Below are positions 22,716-31,580 of a stretch of DNA of 64,000 bases, piece after piece; position 1 is the first letter of the stretch, and the number at the start of each line of letters is the position of its first letter. Location: contig NZ_BMRF01000029.1 of NCBI RefSeq assembly GCF_014648495.1, positions 1-64,000 of the forward strand. Direction: 5' to 3'. This DNA comes from Actinomadura cremea (GTDB taxonomy: Bacteria; Actinomycetota; Actinomycetes; Streptosporangiales; Streptosporangiaceae). Below the pieces are notes generated by a model that did not search any database, was not told the DNA's origin, and saw only the letters and a list, made by a program, of their open reading frames with translations. Made by a program: the position numbers and the translations under genes.

Positions 22716-24042
22716 CGTCGCGAACGCGGGCGGCCCGGTCGGTCCTCCGGACGGACGGACCGGGACCGCCGACGAGCGCGGGGCCACCGACCGCGCGGCC
22801 GGCCGGCGGGGCGTCGGTGCCGGGGTCGGCGAGGCGCCGGTCACGGCCGAGGACGTGGTGGGCGGCCACCGGGTCACCGTCGTCGGGATCGGGGCGGACG
22901 GGTGGGACGGGCTGGGCGGTCCCGCCCGGGAGGCGGTCCGGGCGGCGGAGGTGCTGGTCGGCGGCGCGCGGCAACTCGGGATGCTGCCCGACCTCGCCGC
23001 CGAGTGCGTGGCGGTCGCGTGGCCGTCGCCGATGCTGCCCGCGCTGCCCGCGCTGTTCGAGGAGCACCGGGGGCGGCGGGTGGTGGTCGTCGCGAGCGGC
23101 GACCCGATGTTCTTCGGGGTCGGGACGACCCTGGTGCGGCTGCTCGGCGCGGAGCACGTCCGGGTCCTGCCGCACGTGTCGTCGGTGTCGCTGGCGTGCG
23201 CGCGGCTCGGGTGGACCGTCGAGGACACCGACGTCGTCACCGCCGTGGGCCGTCCGCTGGCCGGGCTGAGCCGGCTGCTGGCGGAGGGGCGGCGGGTGCT
23301 GGTGCTGAGCGCGGACGCCGGCACGCCCGGGGAGGTCGTCGACCTGCTGGACGAGCGGGGCTTCGGGGCCAGCGAGGTCACCGTGCTGGAGCGGCTCGGC
23401 GGGCCGGACGAGCGGGTGGGGCCGCTGCGGGCGGACGTCGCCGCGCTCAACATCGTGGCGGTGCGCTGCCGGGGCGCGGGCGTCCAGGTCGTGCCGGGGC
23501 TGCCCGACGACGCCTACGACCACGACGGGCAGCTCACCAAGCGGGAAGTACGGGCGATCACGCTGGCGCGGCTCGCTCCCGTGCCCGGGGAACTGCTGTG
23601 GGACGTCGGCGCGGGCGCCGGGAGCGTCGCGATCGAGTGGATGCGGGCGCACCGGAGTTGCCGGGCCGTCGCCGTCGAGGCGCGGGCGTCGCGGGCGGAC
23701 GGGATCCGGGCGAACGCCGAGCGGCTCGGCGTGCCGGGTCTGCGGGTGGTCGTCGGCGAGGCGCCGAAGGCCCTCGCGGGGCTGGACGAGCCGGACGCGG
23801 TGTTCATCGGCGGCGGCGTCACCGGGAGCGGCGTGATCGACGCCTGCTGGGCGGCGCTGCGGCCGGGCGGGCGGCTCGTCGCGAACGCCGTCACGCTGGA
23901 GTCGGAGAGCGCGCTGGCGGAGGCGCGCAAGAGGCTGGGCGGTGAGCTGACGCGGGTCGAGGTGAGCCGGGCCGGGCCGGTCGGCGGCTTCACGGGCTGG
24001 CGGGCGAAGATGCCGGTGACGCAGTGGGCGGTGACGCGGTGA
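22708..24042 (+). CDS. cobL: Precorrin-6Y C5,15-methyltransferase (decarboxylating), CbiE-CbiT fusion
   Basis: 444 residues. A tetrapyrrole methylase domain (CbiE, about 50-245; VTVVGIGADGWDGL and VVVASGDPMFFGVGT) is fused to a class I SAM methyltransferase (CbiT, about 265-440; LLWDVGAGAGSVAIEWMRAH). CobL methylates C5 and C15 of precorrin-6Y and removes the acetate on ring C. The first 50 residues are low-complexity Gly/Ala/Arg and not part of the fold, so a downstream GTG near 22857 is also possible. It overlaps the PPOX gene upstream and cobM downstream (GTGA). Confidence 0.93.
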   Translation: MSDVANAGGPVGPPDGRTGTADERGATDRAAGRRGVGAGVGEAPVTAEDVVGGHRVTVVGIGADGWDGLGGPAREAVRAAEVLVGGARQLGMLPDLAAECVAVAWPSPMLPALPALFEEHRGRRVVVVASGDPMFFGVGTTLVRLLGAEHVRVLPHVSSVSLACARLGWTVEDTDVVTAVGRPLAGLSRLLAEGRRVLVLSADAGTPGEVVDLLDERGFGASEVTVLERLGGPDERVGPLRADVAALNIVAVRCRGAGVQVVPGLPDDAYDHDGQLTKREVRAITLARLAPVPGELLWDVGAGAGSVAIEWMRAHRSCRAVAVEARASRADGIRANAERLGVPGLRVVVGEAPKALAGLDEPDAVFIGGGVTGSGVIDACWAALRPGGRLVANAVTLESESALAEARKRLGGELTRVEVSRAGPVGGFTGWRAKMPVTQWAVTR

Positions 24043-24782
24043 CGGTGCACTTCATCGGCGCCGGGCCCGGTGCCGCGGACCTGATGACCGTGCGGGGCCG
24101 CGATCTGGTCGCCGCGTCGCCGGTGTGCCTCTACGCGGGCAGCCTCGTCCCGGTGGAGGTGCTGGAGTGGTGCCCGCCGGGCGCGCGGCTCGTCGACACG
24201 GCGAACATGGTGCTGGACGACATCGTCGCCGAGCTCGTGGCCGCGCACGGCCGGGGCGACGACGTCGCGCGGCTGCACTCGGGCGATCCGTCGGTGTTCA
24301 GCGCGATGGCCGAGCAGATGCGGCGGCTCGACGCGGCGGGCGTCCCCTACGACGTGACGCCGGGGGTGCCGGCGTTCGCGGCGGCGGCCGCCGCGCTGGG
24401 CCGGGAGCTGACGGTGCCGGAGGTCGCGCAGACGGTCGTGCTGACGCGCACGTCGGCGCGGGCGACGCCGATGCCGCCGGGCGAGGACCTGGCGACGCTC
24501 GGCCGGAGCCGGGCGACGATGGTCCTGCATCTGGCGGTGCAGCGGATCGACGCCGTGGTGGAGGAGCTGCTCCCGAACTACGGCGGCGACTGCCCGGTCG
24601 CGGTGGTGGCGCGGGCGTCGCGGGAGGACGAGCTGGTCCTGCGGGGCACGCTGTCCGACATCGCCGGGAAGGTGCGGGAGGCGGGGGTGCGGCGGACGGC
24701 GGTGATCATCGTCGGGTCGGTGCTGGGCGCGGAGCGGTTCGCCGACAGCCACCTGTACTCGGCGGACCGCTGCCGGAACTAG
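24039..24782 (+). CDS. cobM: Precorrin-4 C11-methyltransferase
   Basis: 247 residues from a GTG overlapping the cobL stop (GTGA). It is a typical class III tetrapyrrole methylase: IGAGPGAADLMTVRG at the N-terminus, RLHSGDPSVFSAM for SAM binding, and VVARASREDELVLRGTL near the end. CobM methylates C11 of precorrin-4 to give precorrin-5. The gene meets cbiD head-on, and the two stop codons overlap by 4 bp. Confidence 0.94.
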   Translation: MTVHFIGAGPGAADLMTVRGRDLVAASPVCLYAGSLVPVEVLEWCPPGARLVDTANMVLDDIVAELVAAHGRGDDVARLHSGDPSVFSAMAEQMRRLDAAGVPYDVTPGVPAFAAAAAALGRELTVPEVAQTVVLTRTSARATPMPPGEDLATLGRSRATMVLHLAVQRIDAVVEELLPNYGGDCPVAVVARASREDELVLRGTLSDIAGKVREAGVRRTAVIIVGSVLGAERFADSHLYSADRCRN

Positions 24783-25810
24783 GCGCGTCCGACGATCGTC
24801 CCGCCCCGGTCGATGACGACGATGTCGACCTCGACGGGGGCGCCGCGCAGGACGTCCAGTGCGGTGGCCCGCGCGCGCTCTGCGACGAGGTCGCCGAGCG
24901 GGATCCCTGCCTCCTGGCAGACCTGGAGCGCGTGCAGCGCGGTGTTGCAGCCGCGCACGCGCTCGGCGGTCTCCGGGGCGCCGATCATGGCGGCGAGGAC
25001 GCCGAAGTCGACCTGCGAGCGCTTGGAGTGCAGGTCGAGGTGCCCGGCGGCGAGCTTGGCGAGCTTGCCGATGCCGCCCGCGATCGTCAGCCGGGGCACC
25101 GGGTGCCGCCGCACGTACTTCAGGACGGCCCCGGCGAAGTCCCCCATGTCGAGGAGGGCGTCCTCGGGCAGCCGGTGGAGTTCGGCGACGACCTTCTCGG
25201 ACGTGCTGCCGGTGGCCCCGGCGACGTGCGTGCGGCCCATCGCGCGGGCGACGTCCACGCCGCGCCGGATGCTGTCGATCCACGCCGAGCACGAGTACGG
25301 GACGACGACGCCGGTCGTGCCGAGGATGGACAGGCCGCCGACGATGCCGAGGCGCGGGTTCCAGGTGCGGCGGGCGAGTTCCTCGCCGTGGTCGACCGAG
25401 ATCTCCACGATGACGTCGGCGTCGCCGAGGACGTCGCGCATCATGCGGCGCGGCACCGGGTTGATCGCCGGTTCGCCGACGTCCAGCGGGAGGCCGGGCC
25501 GGGTGACGGTGCCGACCCCCGGGCCCGCGCGGAACGTCACGCCGGTGCCGAGCTCCCCCGGACGGACGGTCGAGCGGACGAGCGCGCCGTGCGTGACGTC
25601 GGGGTCGTCGCCGGCGTCCTTGACGATCCCGGCGGTGGCGCAGCCGTCGCCGAACCCCTCGACGGCGAGGGCGAACGCGGGCCGCTGCCCCTTCGGGAGG
25701 ATGATCTCGACGGGGTCGGGGAACTCGCCGGTGCGCAGCGCGGTGTGGGCGGCCTTGGTGGCGGCCGTCGCGCACGCCCCGGTCGTCCACCCGTACCGCA
25801 GTTCGCTCAT
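24779..25810 (-). CDS. cbiD: Cobalt-precorrin-5B C1-methyltransferase (CbiD type)
   Basis: 343 residues beginning LRYGWTTGACATAATKAA, the CbiD N-terminal signature, with GVGTVTRPGLPLDVGEPAINPVP-type central sequence and TIAGGIGKLAKLAAGHLD. CbiD does the C1 methylation with ring contraction chemistry in the cobalt-early route and substitutes for CobF where that enzyme is missing. Here it accompanies oxygen-type CobG and CobN. It faces cobM (4-bp overlap of ends) and is divergent from cobK with only 11 bp between starts, so its promoter must lie inside the cobK coding region or vice versa. Confidence 0.94.
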   Translation of the reverse strand: MSELRYGWTTGACATAATKAAHTALRTGEFPDPVEIILPKGQRPAFALAVEGFGDGCATAGIVKDAGDDPDVTHGALVRSTVRPGELGTGVTFRAGPGVGTVTRPGLPLDVGEPAINPVPRRMMRDVLGDADVIVEISVDHGEELARRTWNPRLGIVGGLSILGTTGVVVPYSCSAWIDSIRRGVDVARAMGRTHVAGATGSTSEKVVAELHRLPEDALLDMGDFAGAVLKYVRRHPVPRLTIAGGIGKLAKLAAGHLDLHSKRSQVDFGVLAAMIGAPETAERVRGCNTALHALQVCQEAGIPLGDLVAERARATALDVLRGAPVEVDIVVIDRGGTIVGRA

Positions 25811-25821
25811 AGCATTCCCCC

Positions 25822-26574
25822 GTGACGATTTCTCCAGTGACCAGGCGAGTGCTGCTGCTCGGGGGCACCGGGGAGGCGCGGCTGCTGGCCGGGCGGCTCG
25901 ACGGGGACCCGGCGGTCGAGGTGATCAGCTCGCTGGCGGGCCGGACCGCCGCCCCGCGGGCCCTTCCCGGACGGGTCCGGGTGGGCGGGTTCGGCGGCGC
26001 GGACGGGCTCGCGGCGTGGCTGCGGGACGAGCGCGTCGACGCGGTCGTGGACGCGACGCATCCGTTCGCCGCGCGGATGAGCGGCAACGCCGTCCGGGCC
26101 TGCGAGAGCGCCGGGGTGCCGCTGCTGGTGCTGCGCCGTCCGGGCTGGTCGCCGGGGCCGGGCGACGACTGGCGGCGCGTCCCGTCCCTGGCGGCCGCCG
26201 CCGCGGACCTCCCCGGCGAGCGGGTGTTCCTGACGACCGGGCGCACCGGCCTCGCGGCGTTCGCCGGGGACGGTCGCCGCCGGTACGTCGTCCGGTCCGT
26301 GGACCCGCCCGAACCGCCGCTGCCGTCCCGGACCGCGGTCGTCCTGGCGCGCGGCCCGTTCACCGTCGAGGACGAGACGGCGCTGATGCGCGAGCACCGC
26401 GTCGACGTGCTCGTCACCAAGGACAGCGGCGGCGCGATGACGTCCGCCAAGCTGACCGCCGCCCGCGACTTGGGCGTGCCGGTCGTGATGGTCGACCGGC
26501 CGCCCGTCCCGGACGGCGTCCCCGTCGCGGCGACGGTCGGGGACGCGGCGGCGTGGCTCGCTCATGCCGGGTAG
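25822..26574 (+). CDS. cobK: Precorrin-6A reductase
   Basis: 250 residues from GTG at 25822, with a second GTG at 25837 nearer the conserved start RRVLLLGGTGEARLLAGRL. Other family segments are VDAVVDATHPFAARMSGNA and VLVTKDSGGAMTSAKLTAA. It reduces the macrocycle of precorrin-6A with NADPH. No ribosome site precedes either GTG and the divergent cbiD starts 11 bp away, so leaderless translation is likely. Its 3' end overlaps the facing cobIJ gene by 13 bp. Confidence 0.92.
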   Translation: MTISPVTRRVLLLGGTGEARLLAGRLDGDPAVEVISSLAGRTAAPRALPGRVRVGGFGGADGLAAWLRDERVDAVVDATHPFAARMSGNAVRACESAGVPLLVLRRPGWSPGPGDDWRRVPSLAAAAADLPGERVFLTTGRTGLAAFAGDGRRRYVVRSVDPPEPPLPSRTAVVLARGPFTVEDETALMREHRVDVLVTKDSGGAMTSAKLTAARDLGVPVVMVDRPPVPDGVPVAATVGDAAAWLAHAG

Positions 26575-28064
26575 CGGCGGGGCGTGAAGACGGCGGCGCC
26601 GTCGCCGCGTTCGGCGACGCGGGTCTGCGACGAGCCGACGAGCAGGAGGCAGCGCATGTCGACGCCCGTTCCGTCGAGCTCGGCGAGGCGGATCACGCGG
26701 ACGCTCTCCTCCGGCCCGCCGACGTCGCGGCCGATGACGACCGGGGTGCCGGGGTCGCGGTGCGCCAGCAGGACGTCGCGGGCCCGGCCGACCTGCTCGG
26801 TGCGGGTCCGCGACGCCGGGTTGTAGATCGCGATCGCGAGGTCGGCGGCGGCGACGGCCGCGAGCCGCCGCTCGATGACGTCCCACGGCTTGAGCCGGTC
26901 CGACAGGGAGAGCACGCAGTAGTCGTGGCCGAGCGGCGCGCCGATCCGGGACGCGACGGCGTTCGCCGCGGTCAGGCCGGGCAGCACCCGCACCGGGACG
27001 TCCTTCCAGCGGTCCTGCGCGGCGACCTCCAGGACCGCGGCGGCCATCGCGAACACGCCCGGGTCGCCGGACGACACGACCGCGACGCGCCGTCCCCGCT
27101 CGGCCAGCGCGAGCGCGAACTCGGCCCGCTCGGACTCCACCCGGTTGTCGGACGCGTGCCGCTCCTGCCGGGGGTTGGCGGGCACGCGGGCCAGGTAGGG
27201 GGCGTAGCCGACGAGGTCGTCGGCGGCGGCCAGCGCGGCCTGCGCCTCGGGGGTGAGCCAGTCGCGCCCCGCCGGGCCGAGCCCGACGACCGTGACCTCG
27301 CCGGGCCCGCCGTCGCCGGGCGTCCGGGGCGCGGGCAGCTCGCGGCGGGGCCGCTCGTGCACCCGGGACGGCAGCAGCGCGAGCGAGAAGTACGGGACGG
27401 TCTCCGGGGCGACGTCGGCGAGCGGCATCGTCCGCTGCCCGCCGGTCGTGGCGCGCTCGACGTACCAGGCGTCGTCCAGGCGCCCGGCCTCCTCGACGGC
27501 GCCGCGGACGCCCCCGAACGTGCGGCCGAGCTTGAGGACGGCCGCGGAGTCGGTGGCCGCGAGGCGGCGCGCGAGATCGTCCGGCGGGAGCGTCCCCGGC
27601 AGCACGGTCAGCACCTCGTCGCGCTCCACCAGCGGGCGCCCGAGTTCGGCCGACGCCGCGCTCACCGACGTCACGCCCGGCACGGCCGTCGCCGGGTAGC
27701 GGCCGGACAGCCGCTTGTGCAGGTGCATGTAGGAGCCGTAGAAGAACGGGTCGCCCGCGCAGAGCACGACGACGTCGCGCCCGGCGTCCAGGTGCTCGGC
27801 GAGGCGGGCGGCGCACCGCTCGTAGAACTCGTCGAGGACCCGCTGGTAGTCGTCGGTCTCCTCGGTGGTGACCGGGTAGACGAGCGCCTCCTCGATCTGC
27901 CCGTCCCGCAGGTGCGGTTCGGCGATCCGGCGCGCGACGCTGCGCCCGTGCCGGGCCGCGTGGTGGACGATGACGTCGGCGGCCTCGATCAGCCGGACGG
28001 CCTTCACCGTGATCAGCTCCGGGTCGCCGGGCCCCAGCCCGACCCCGTACAGGTGTCCGGTCAT
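26562..28064 (-). CDS. cobIJ: Bifunctional precorrin-2 C20-/precorrin-3B C17-methyltransferase (CobI-CobJ fusion)
   Basis: 500 residues with two class III methylases in tandem. CobI spans about 1-245 (LYGVGLGPGDPELITVKAVR, VVVLCAGDPFFYGSYMHLH). A Pro/Arg-rich linker leads to CobJ at about 258-500 (VTVVGLGPAGRDWLTPEAQ, VAVVSSGDPGVFAMA, AIYNPASRTRTEQ). The first makes precorrin-3A; the second makes precorrin-4 from precorrin-3B with ring contraction. The ATG shares a base with the cobH stop (TGATG). The fusion is common in actinobacteria. Confidence 0.94.
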   Translation of the reverse strand: MTGHLYGVGLGPGDPELITVKAVRLIEAADVIVHHAARHGRSVARRIAEPHLRDGQIEEALVYPVTTEETDDYQRVLDEFYERCAARLAEHLDAGRDVVVLCAGDPFFYGSYMHLHKRLSGRYPATAVPGVTSVSAASAELGRPLVERDEVLTVLPGTLPPDDLARRLAATDSAAVLKLGRTFGGVRGAVEEAGRLDDAWYVERATTGGQRTMPLADVAPETVPYFSLALLPSRVHERPRRELPAPRTPGDGGPGEVTVVGLGPAGRDWLTPEAQAALAAADDLVGYAPYLARVPANPRQERHASDNRVESERAEFALALAERGRRVAVVSSGDPGVFAMAAAVLEVAAQDRWKDVPVRVLPGLTAANAVASRIGAPLGHDYCVLSLSDRLKPWDVIERRLAAVAAADLAIAIYNPASRTRTEQVGRARDVLLAHRDPGTPVVIGRDVGGPEESVRVIRLAELDGTGVDMRCLLLVGSSQTRVAERGDGAAVFTPRRYPA

Positions 28065-28684
28065 CACTCTTCCTCGCTGGCGATGGCGTTGATCGCGGCG
28101 GCGGTCATGGCGCTGCCGCCGCGCCGCCCGCGCACGACCAGGTGGGGCAGGCCGGACGCGGCGAGCGCCTCCTTCGACTCGGCCGCGCCGATGAACCCGA
28201 CCGGGACGCCCAGGATCGCGGCGGGACGTCCCGCGCCCGCGCCGATCATCTCCAGCAGGCGGAACAGCGCCGTGGGGGCGTTGCCGATCGCGACGACGGA
28301 GCCGTCGAGGCGGTCGCGCCACAGCTCCAGCGCGGCGGCGCTGCGGGTGGTGCCGAGGTCGGCCGCCAGGCCGGGGACCGCCGGGTCGCCGAGCGTGCAG
28401 ACGACGTCGTTGTCGGCGGGCAGCCGCGTGCGGGTGACGCCGGACGCCACCATCCGCGCGTCGCACAGGATCGGCCGTCCGTCCAGCAGCGCGGCGCGGG
28501 CGGCCGCGACCACGCCCGGCGACCAGGCCAGGTCGCGGACCAGGTCGGTCATCCCGCACGCGTGGATCATGCGGACGGCGACCCGGGCGACGTCCGCCGG
28601 CAGGCCCGACAGGTCCGCCTCCGCCCTGATGGTCGCGAACGACCGCCGGTAGATCTCCGCGCCGTCGCGGACGTAGTCGATCAC
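28064..28684 (-). CDS. cobH: Precorrin-8X methylmutase
   Basis: 206 residues from a GTG (28684) with GAGGAG upstream, overlapping the cobG stop as GTGA. It has the family features [27 protein letters not shown] with the catalytic His, and the C-terminal [16 protein letters not shown]. CobH moves a methyl group from C11 to C12, giving hydrogenobyrinate. It is the middle gene of the cobG-cobH-cobIJ operon. Confidence 0.94.
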   Translation of the reverse strand: MIDYVRDGAEIYRRSFATIRAEADLSGLPADVARVAVRMIHACGMTDLVRDLAWSPGVVAAARAALLDGRPILCDARMVASGVTRTRLPADNDVVCTLGDPAVPGLAADLGTTRSAAALELWRDRLDGSVVAIGNAPTALFRLLEMIGAGAGRPAAILGVPVGFIGAAESKEALAASGLPHLVVRGRRGGSAMTAAAINAIASEEE

Positions 28685-30006
28685 TCGCTCCTCCGTGTTC
28701 CGGCGACGGCGGCCGCCGCCGCCGTCGGGTCGTGGGGCCGGGCGCGGACCTCGTCGCCGAGCCGCACCTCGTAGCCCCGGGGGGTGGCCACGACCGCGAC
28801 GTGCCGGTCGGGCGGGTGCCCGCACCGCCGCTCGCAGCCGGACCAGTGCACCGGCAGGCCGTCCGCTCCCCCGCGCGGGCCCGCCGCCCGCACGGCCGCG
28901 GCCGCGTCCGCGCGGACGTCGGTCAGCGACTTCGCGCAGCCGGGACGGCCCGCGCACGCGGTGAGCCCCGCCCAGTCCGCCGCCGTGACCAGGCCAGGAA
29001 AGTGTGGCATGTCCGTGAGGTCGGGGATCACGACGCCCCGCCACGGAGTGACGATGATCTCTCCGGCGGCGCGCAGCGGGGCGGGGTCGAGCCGTCCGAG
29101 CGGGACGAGCGCGGAGAACGCGCGGCGCCCGTCCCGCTGGGCGATCGCCCCGAGCGGCGTCCGCCGCGGGACCGCCGGGACGGGCACCGGTTCGGCGCGG
29201 CGGCGACCGGGCGCGATGGCGTCGACGAGTTCGGCGACGCGCCCGGTCGGGTGCGCCGCGGCCGGACCCGCGGCGGGCACGCCGCCCGGCGACCGGCCAC
29301 GGCTCGGCGCACCGCCCGGTTCCGCGGCGACGCCCGGCGACGGGCCGGTCTCGGGGACGTCCCCGTGCGGGGGCCGGGTGGACAATTCGGATATGCGCCA
29401 TTCGGTGGTGCGGACGGCGAGGAAGGCGCGGGCGGCGTCGAGGGCGAGCGCGACGCCGTCGTCCGGGCGCGCGCGCAGGCCGGTGTCGGTTCCGGCCAGG
29501 ACGAGCGCGAGTTCGTCCGGTGCGAGCGCGTAGAGGCCGATGTCGCTCCGCATGGCGATGACGTCGCCGCGGCCGTCGTCGAGGGCGAACAGGAACCGGC
29601 CGGACAGCGCGGCGAGGGCCGGGTCCGCGCAGAGGGCGGTGTCGAGGGCGGCGGCGAGCGGACGGACGTCGAGGCGCCCGGCCCCGTCCCGTCCGGACAG
29701 GACGCTCGCGGCGATGTTCCGCACGCGTTCGTGCGTCATCGAGGGCAGCAGCCCGGCGGCGCGGAGCCGGTCGCCCAGTTCGGCCTCCGCCCCGTCGGGG
29801 AGCCCCCTGAGCTGGAGGTTCGCGCGGGAGGTGAGCTCCAGGAAGCCGTCGCCGAGGTCGGCGGCGGCGTCGGCGAGCGCGGCGGTCTGCGCGCGCGTCA
29901 GGATCCCGCCGGGGAGCCGGACCCGCGCGAGTCCCCCGTCGGCCGCCGCGTGGACCCGGAGGGCGCCCGGACAGCGGTCCGGGCCTGATCGCAGTGGTGA
30001 GGGCAC
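28681..30006 (-). CDS. cobG: Precorrin-3B synthase (oxygen-dependent)
   Basis: 441 residues from a GTG at 30006. It belongs to the nitrite/sulfite reductase family: [14 protein letters not shown] near the N-terminus, and a cluster-binding set CAGRPGC plus GCERRCGHP near 340-395 for a 4Fe-4S centre. CobG uses O2 to make precorrin-3B, so this is the aerobic route. Between the two half domains lies a Pro/Gly/Ala-rich insert of about 45 residues (around residues 205-250). It is the first gene of the operon with cobH and cobIJ, which overlap in sequence. Confidence 0.92.
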   Translation of the reverse strand: MPSPLRSGPDRCPGALRVHAAADGGLARVRLPGGILTRAQTAALADAAADLGDGFLELTSRANLQLRGLPDGAEAELGDRLRAAGLLPSMTHERVRNIAASVLSGRDGAGRLDVRPLAAALDTALCADPALAALSGRFLFALDDGRGDVIAMRSDIGLYALAPDELALVLAGTDTGLRARPDDGVALALDAARAFLAVRTTEWRISELSTRPPHGDVPETGPSPGVAAEPGGAPSRGRSPGGVPAAGPAAAHPTGRVAELVDAIAPGRRRAEPVPVPAVPRRTPLGAIAQRDGRRAFSALVPLGRLDPAPLRAAGEIIVTPWRGVVIPDLTDMPHFPGLVTAADWAGLTACAGRPGCAKSLTDVRADAAAAVRAAGPRGGADGLPVHWSGCERRCGHPPDRHVAVVATPRGYEVRLGDEVRARPHDPTAAAAAVAGTRRSE

Positions 30007-30050
30007 GGCACGGATCCTATGGAGCCCGCCGCCCCGCGCCGACTCGCCCC

Positions 30051-31580
30051 CTATGCCGGTCCGGGGAGCGGACGGTACTCGAACCAGTCGAAGTCGGCGT
30101 GGTTCCGGCTCGCCCGCCCGTTCGCGGTCGCGTAGAGGCCGATGTAGACCCCGGTGAAGCCGCCCGCGACCTGGCTGCTCAGCATGTCGCCGTCCACCGG
30201 TGCGCCGAGCGGGACGAGCGGCCCCGGCTCCACGGCGTACAGCGCCCGGTACCAGCGGCCGTGCCCCTCGAAACCGAGCCGTGCCCGCGCCGCCGCGGGC
30301 GCCTCGGCCAGGACCGTCTCGAGCCCCTGCTCCCGTTTGAGGAGGCGCAGCCCTCGGGCGGTCGAGACCAGCAGGACGTGGAAATCGCCGTTCTGCACGA
30401 GGGCGATGCCCGCCTGCTCGTCGTCGCGCGGCGCGAACTCCAGCGCGGTGAACGCGGCGAAGTCGGAATGCCGCTGCCCGCGTCCGAGGAACGACGGGTT
30501 CGCCACACCGGCGAGGGTCTCCGGCCGGACCCGCAGCCGCAGCCGCCCGGGACGTTCGGTGAGGCTCCACCACCGCTCCCGCGGCGGGCGGAGCGTGCTC
30601 CACTCCGGTGCCGGTTCGGGCGCGTCGAAATGGTCGCAGGCGGGTTCGGCCGGCCAGGGCGCCGGCGGGAGCGACGGCGCCGCCCGGTCCTGCTCGACCG
30701 GGTCGGCGACGGGCCAGCCGTCCTCCCAGCGCACCCGCGTCAGGAACGTCTCCCGGCCGAGGACGCAGCGGTCGGCGTGGTGCGGCCGCATCGCCAGCAG
30801 CGCCATCCACCACTCGCCGTCCGGGGTCTCCACCAGGTCGCCGTGCCCGGTCCCGACGATGGGGTGGCCGAGGCCGAGGTGCCGGTGCGTCAGCACCGGG
30901 TTGCGGGGGTTGCCCTCGTACGGGCCGGTGACGGCGTCGGCGCGCGCGGTCATCACCGCGTGGTCGAGGGCGGTTCCCCCCTCGGCCGTCACGAGGTGGT
31001 AGCGCCCGCCGACCTTGTAGAGATGGGACCCCTCGGTCCAGATGGCGCCCTTGACCGCCCCGTCCCAGATGACGTGTTCCTCGCCGACCAGGGCCGGGAC
31101 GGACGGATCGTACTCGCGCAGCCAGATCTCGGTGTGCCCGTCGTAGCGCCCGGTGAGCCGGGTGCCGGTACACCAGGCCCGGCCGTCGTCGTCGAAGAAC
31201 AGCGACGGGTCGATGCCCTCGCCGTCCAGCCGGTGCGCGTCCGACCAGGGGCCGGCCGGGTCGTCGGCGGTCAGCGCGAAGTGCCCCGACCACTCGGCGC
31301 CGTCCACGAGCGTGCAGACCAGGTGGAAGCGGCCGCCGTGGTGGCGCAGGGTCGGCGCGTACAGGCCGCCGGACGCGGGGACGCCGTCCAGCGGGAGCTG
31401 GTCCGGACGGTCCACGGCGTGCCCGATGCAGCGCCAGTGGACCAGGTCGCGGCTGTGGAACACCGGCAGCCCGGGAAACCACTCGAACGTGGACGTCACC
31501 AGGTAGAAGTCGTCGCCCACCCGGCAGATCGAGGGATCGGGACGGCAGCCCGGCAGGATCGGGTTGCGGAAGCGGTTCAC
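30051..31580 (-). CDS. Glycoside hydrolase family 43 (beta-xylosidase/alpha-arabinofuranosidase type)
   Basis: 509 residues from a GTG overlapping the GH3 stop (GTGA). The five-bladed propeller start shows the general-base Asp in RPDPSICRVGDDFYLVTSTF. A second Asp lies in GEGIDPSLFFDDDGRAW, and the acid Glu in GAIWTEGSHLYK. The C-terminal 200 residues form a jelly-roll accessory domain of the GH43 xylosidase type. No signal peptide is visible, so it acts in the cytoplasm on imported oligosaccharides. It is last in an operon with GH3 and LacI. Confidence 0.92.
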   Translation of the reverse strand: MNRFRNPILPGCRPDPSICRVGDDFYLVTSTFEWFPGLPVFHSRDLVHWRCIGHAVDRPDQLPLDGVPASGGLYAPTLRHHGGRFHLVCTLVDGAEWSGHFALTADDPAGPWSDAHRLDGEGIDPSLFFDDDGRAWCTGTRLTGRYDGHTEIWLREYDPSVPALVGEEHVIWDGAVKGAIWTEGSHLYKVGGRYHLVTAEGGTALDHAVMTARADAVTGPYEGNPRNPVLTHRHLGLGHPIVGTGHGDLVETPDGEWWMALLAMRPHHADRCVLGRETFLTRVRWEDGWPVADPVEQDRAAPSLPPAPWPAEPACDHFDAPEPAPEWSTLRPPRERWWSLTERPGRLRLRVRPETLAGVANPSFLGRGQRHSDFAAFTALEFAPRDDEQAGIALVQNGDFHVLLVSTARGLRLLKREQGLETVLAEAPAAARARLGFEGHGRWYRALYAVEPGPLVPLGAPVDGDMLSSQVAGGFTGVYIGLYATANGRASRNHADFDWFEYRPLPGPA

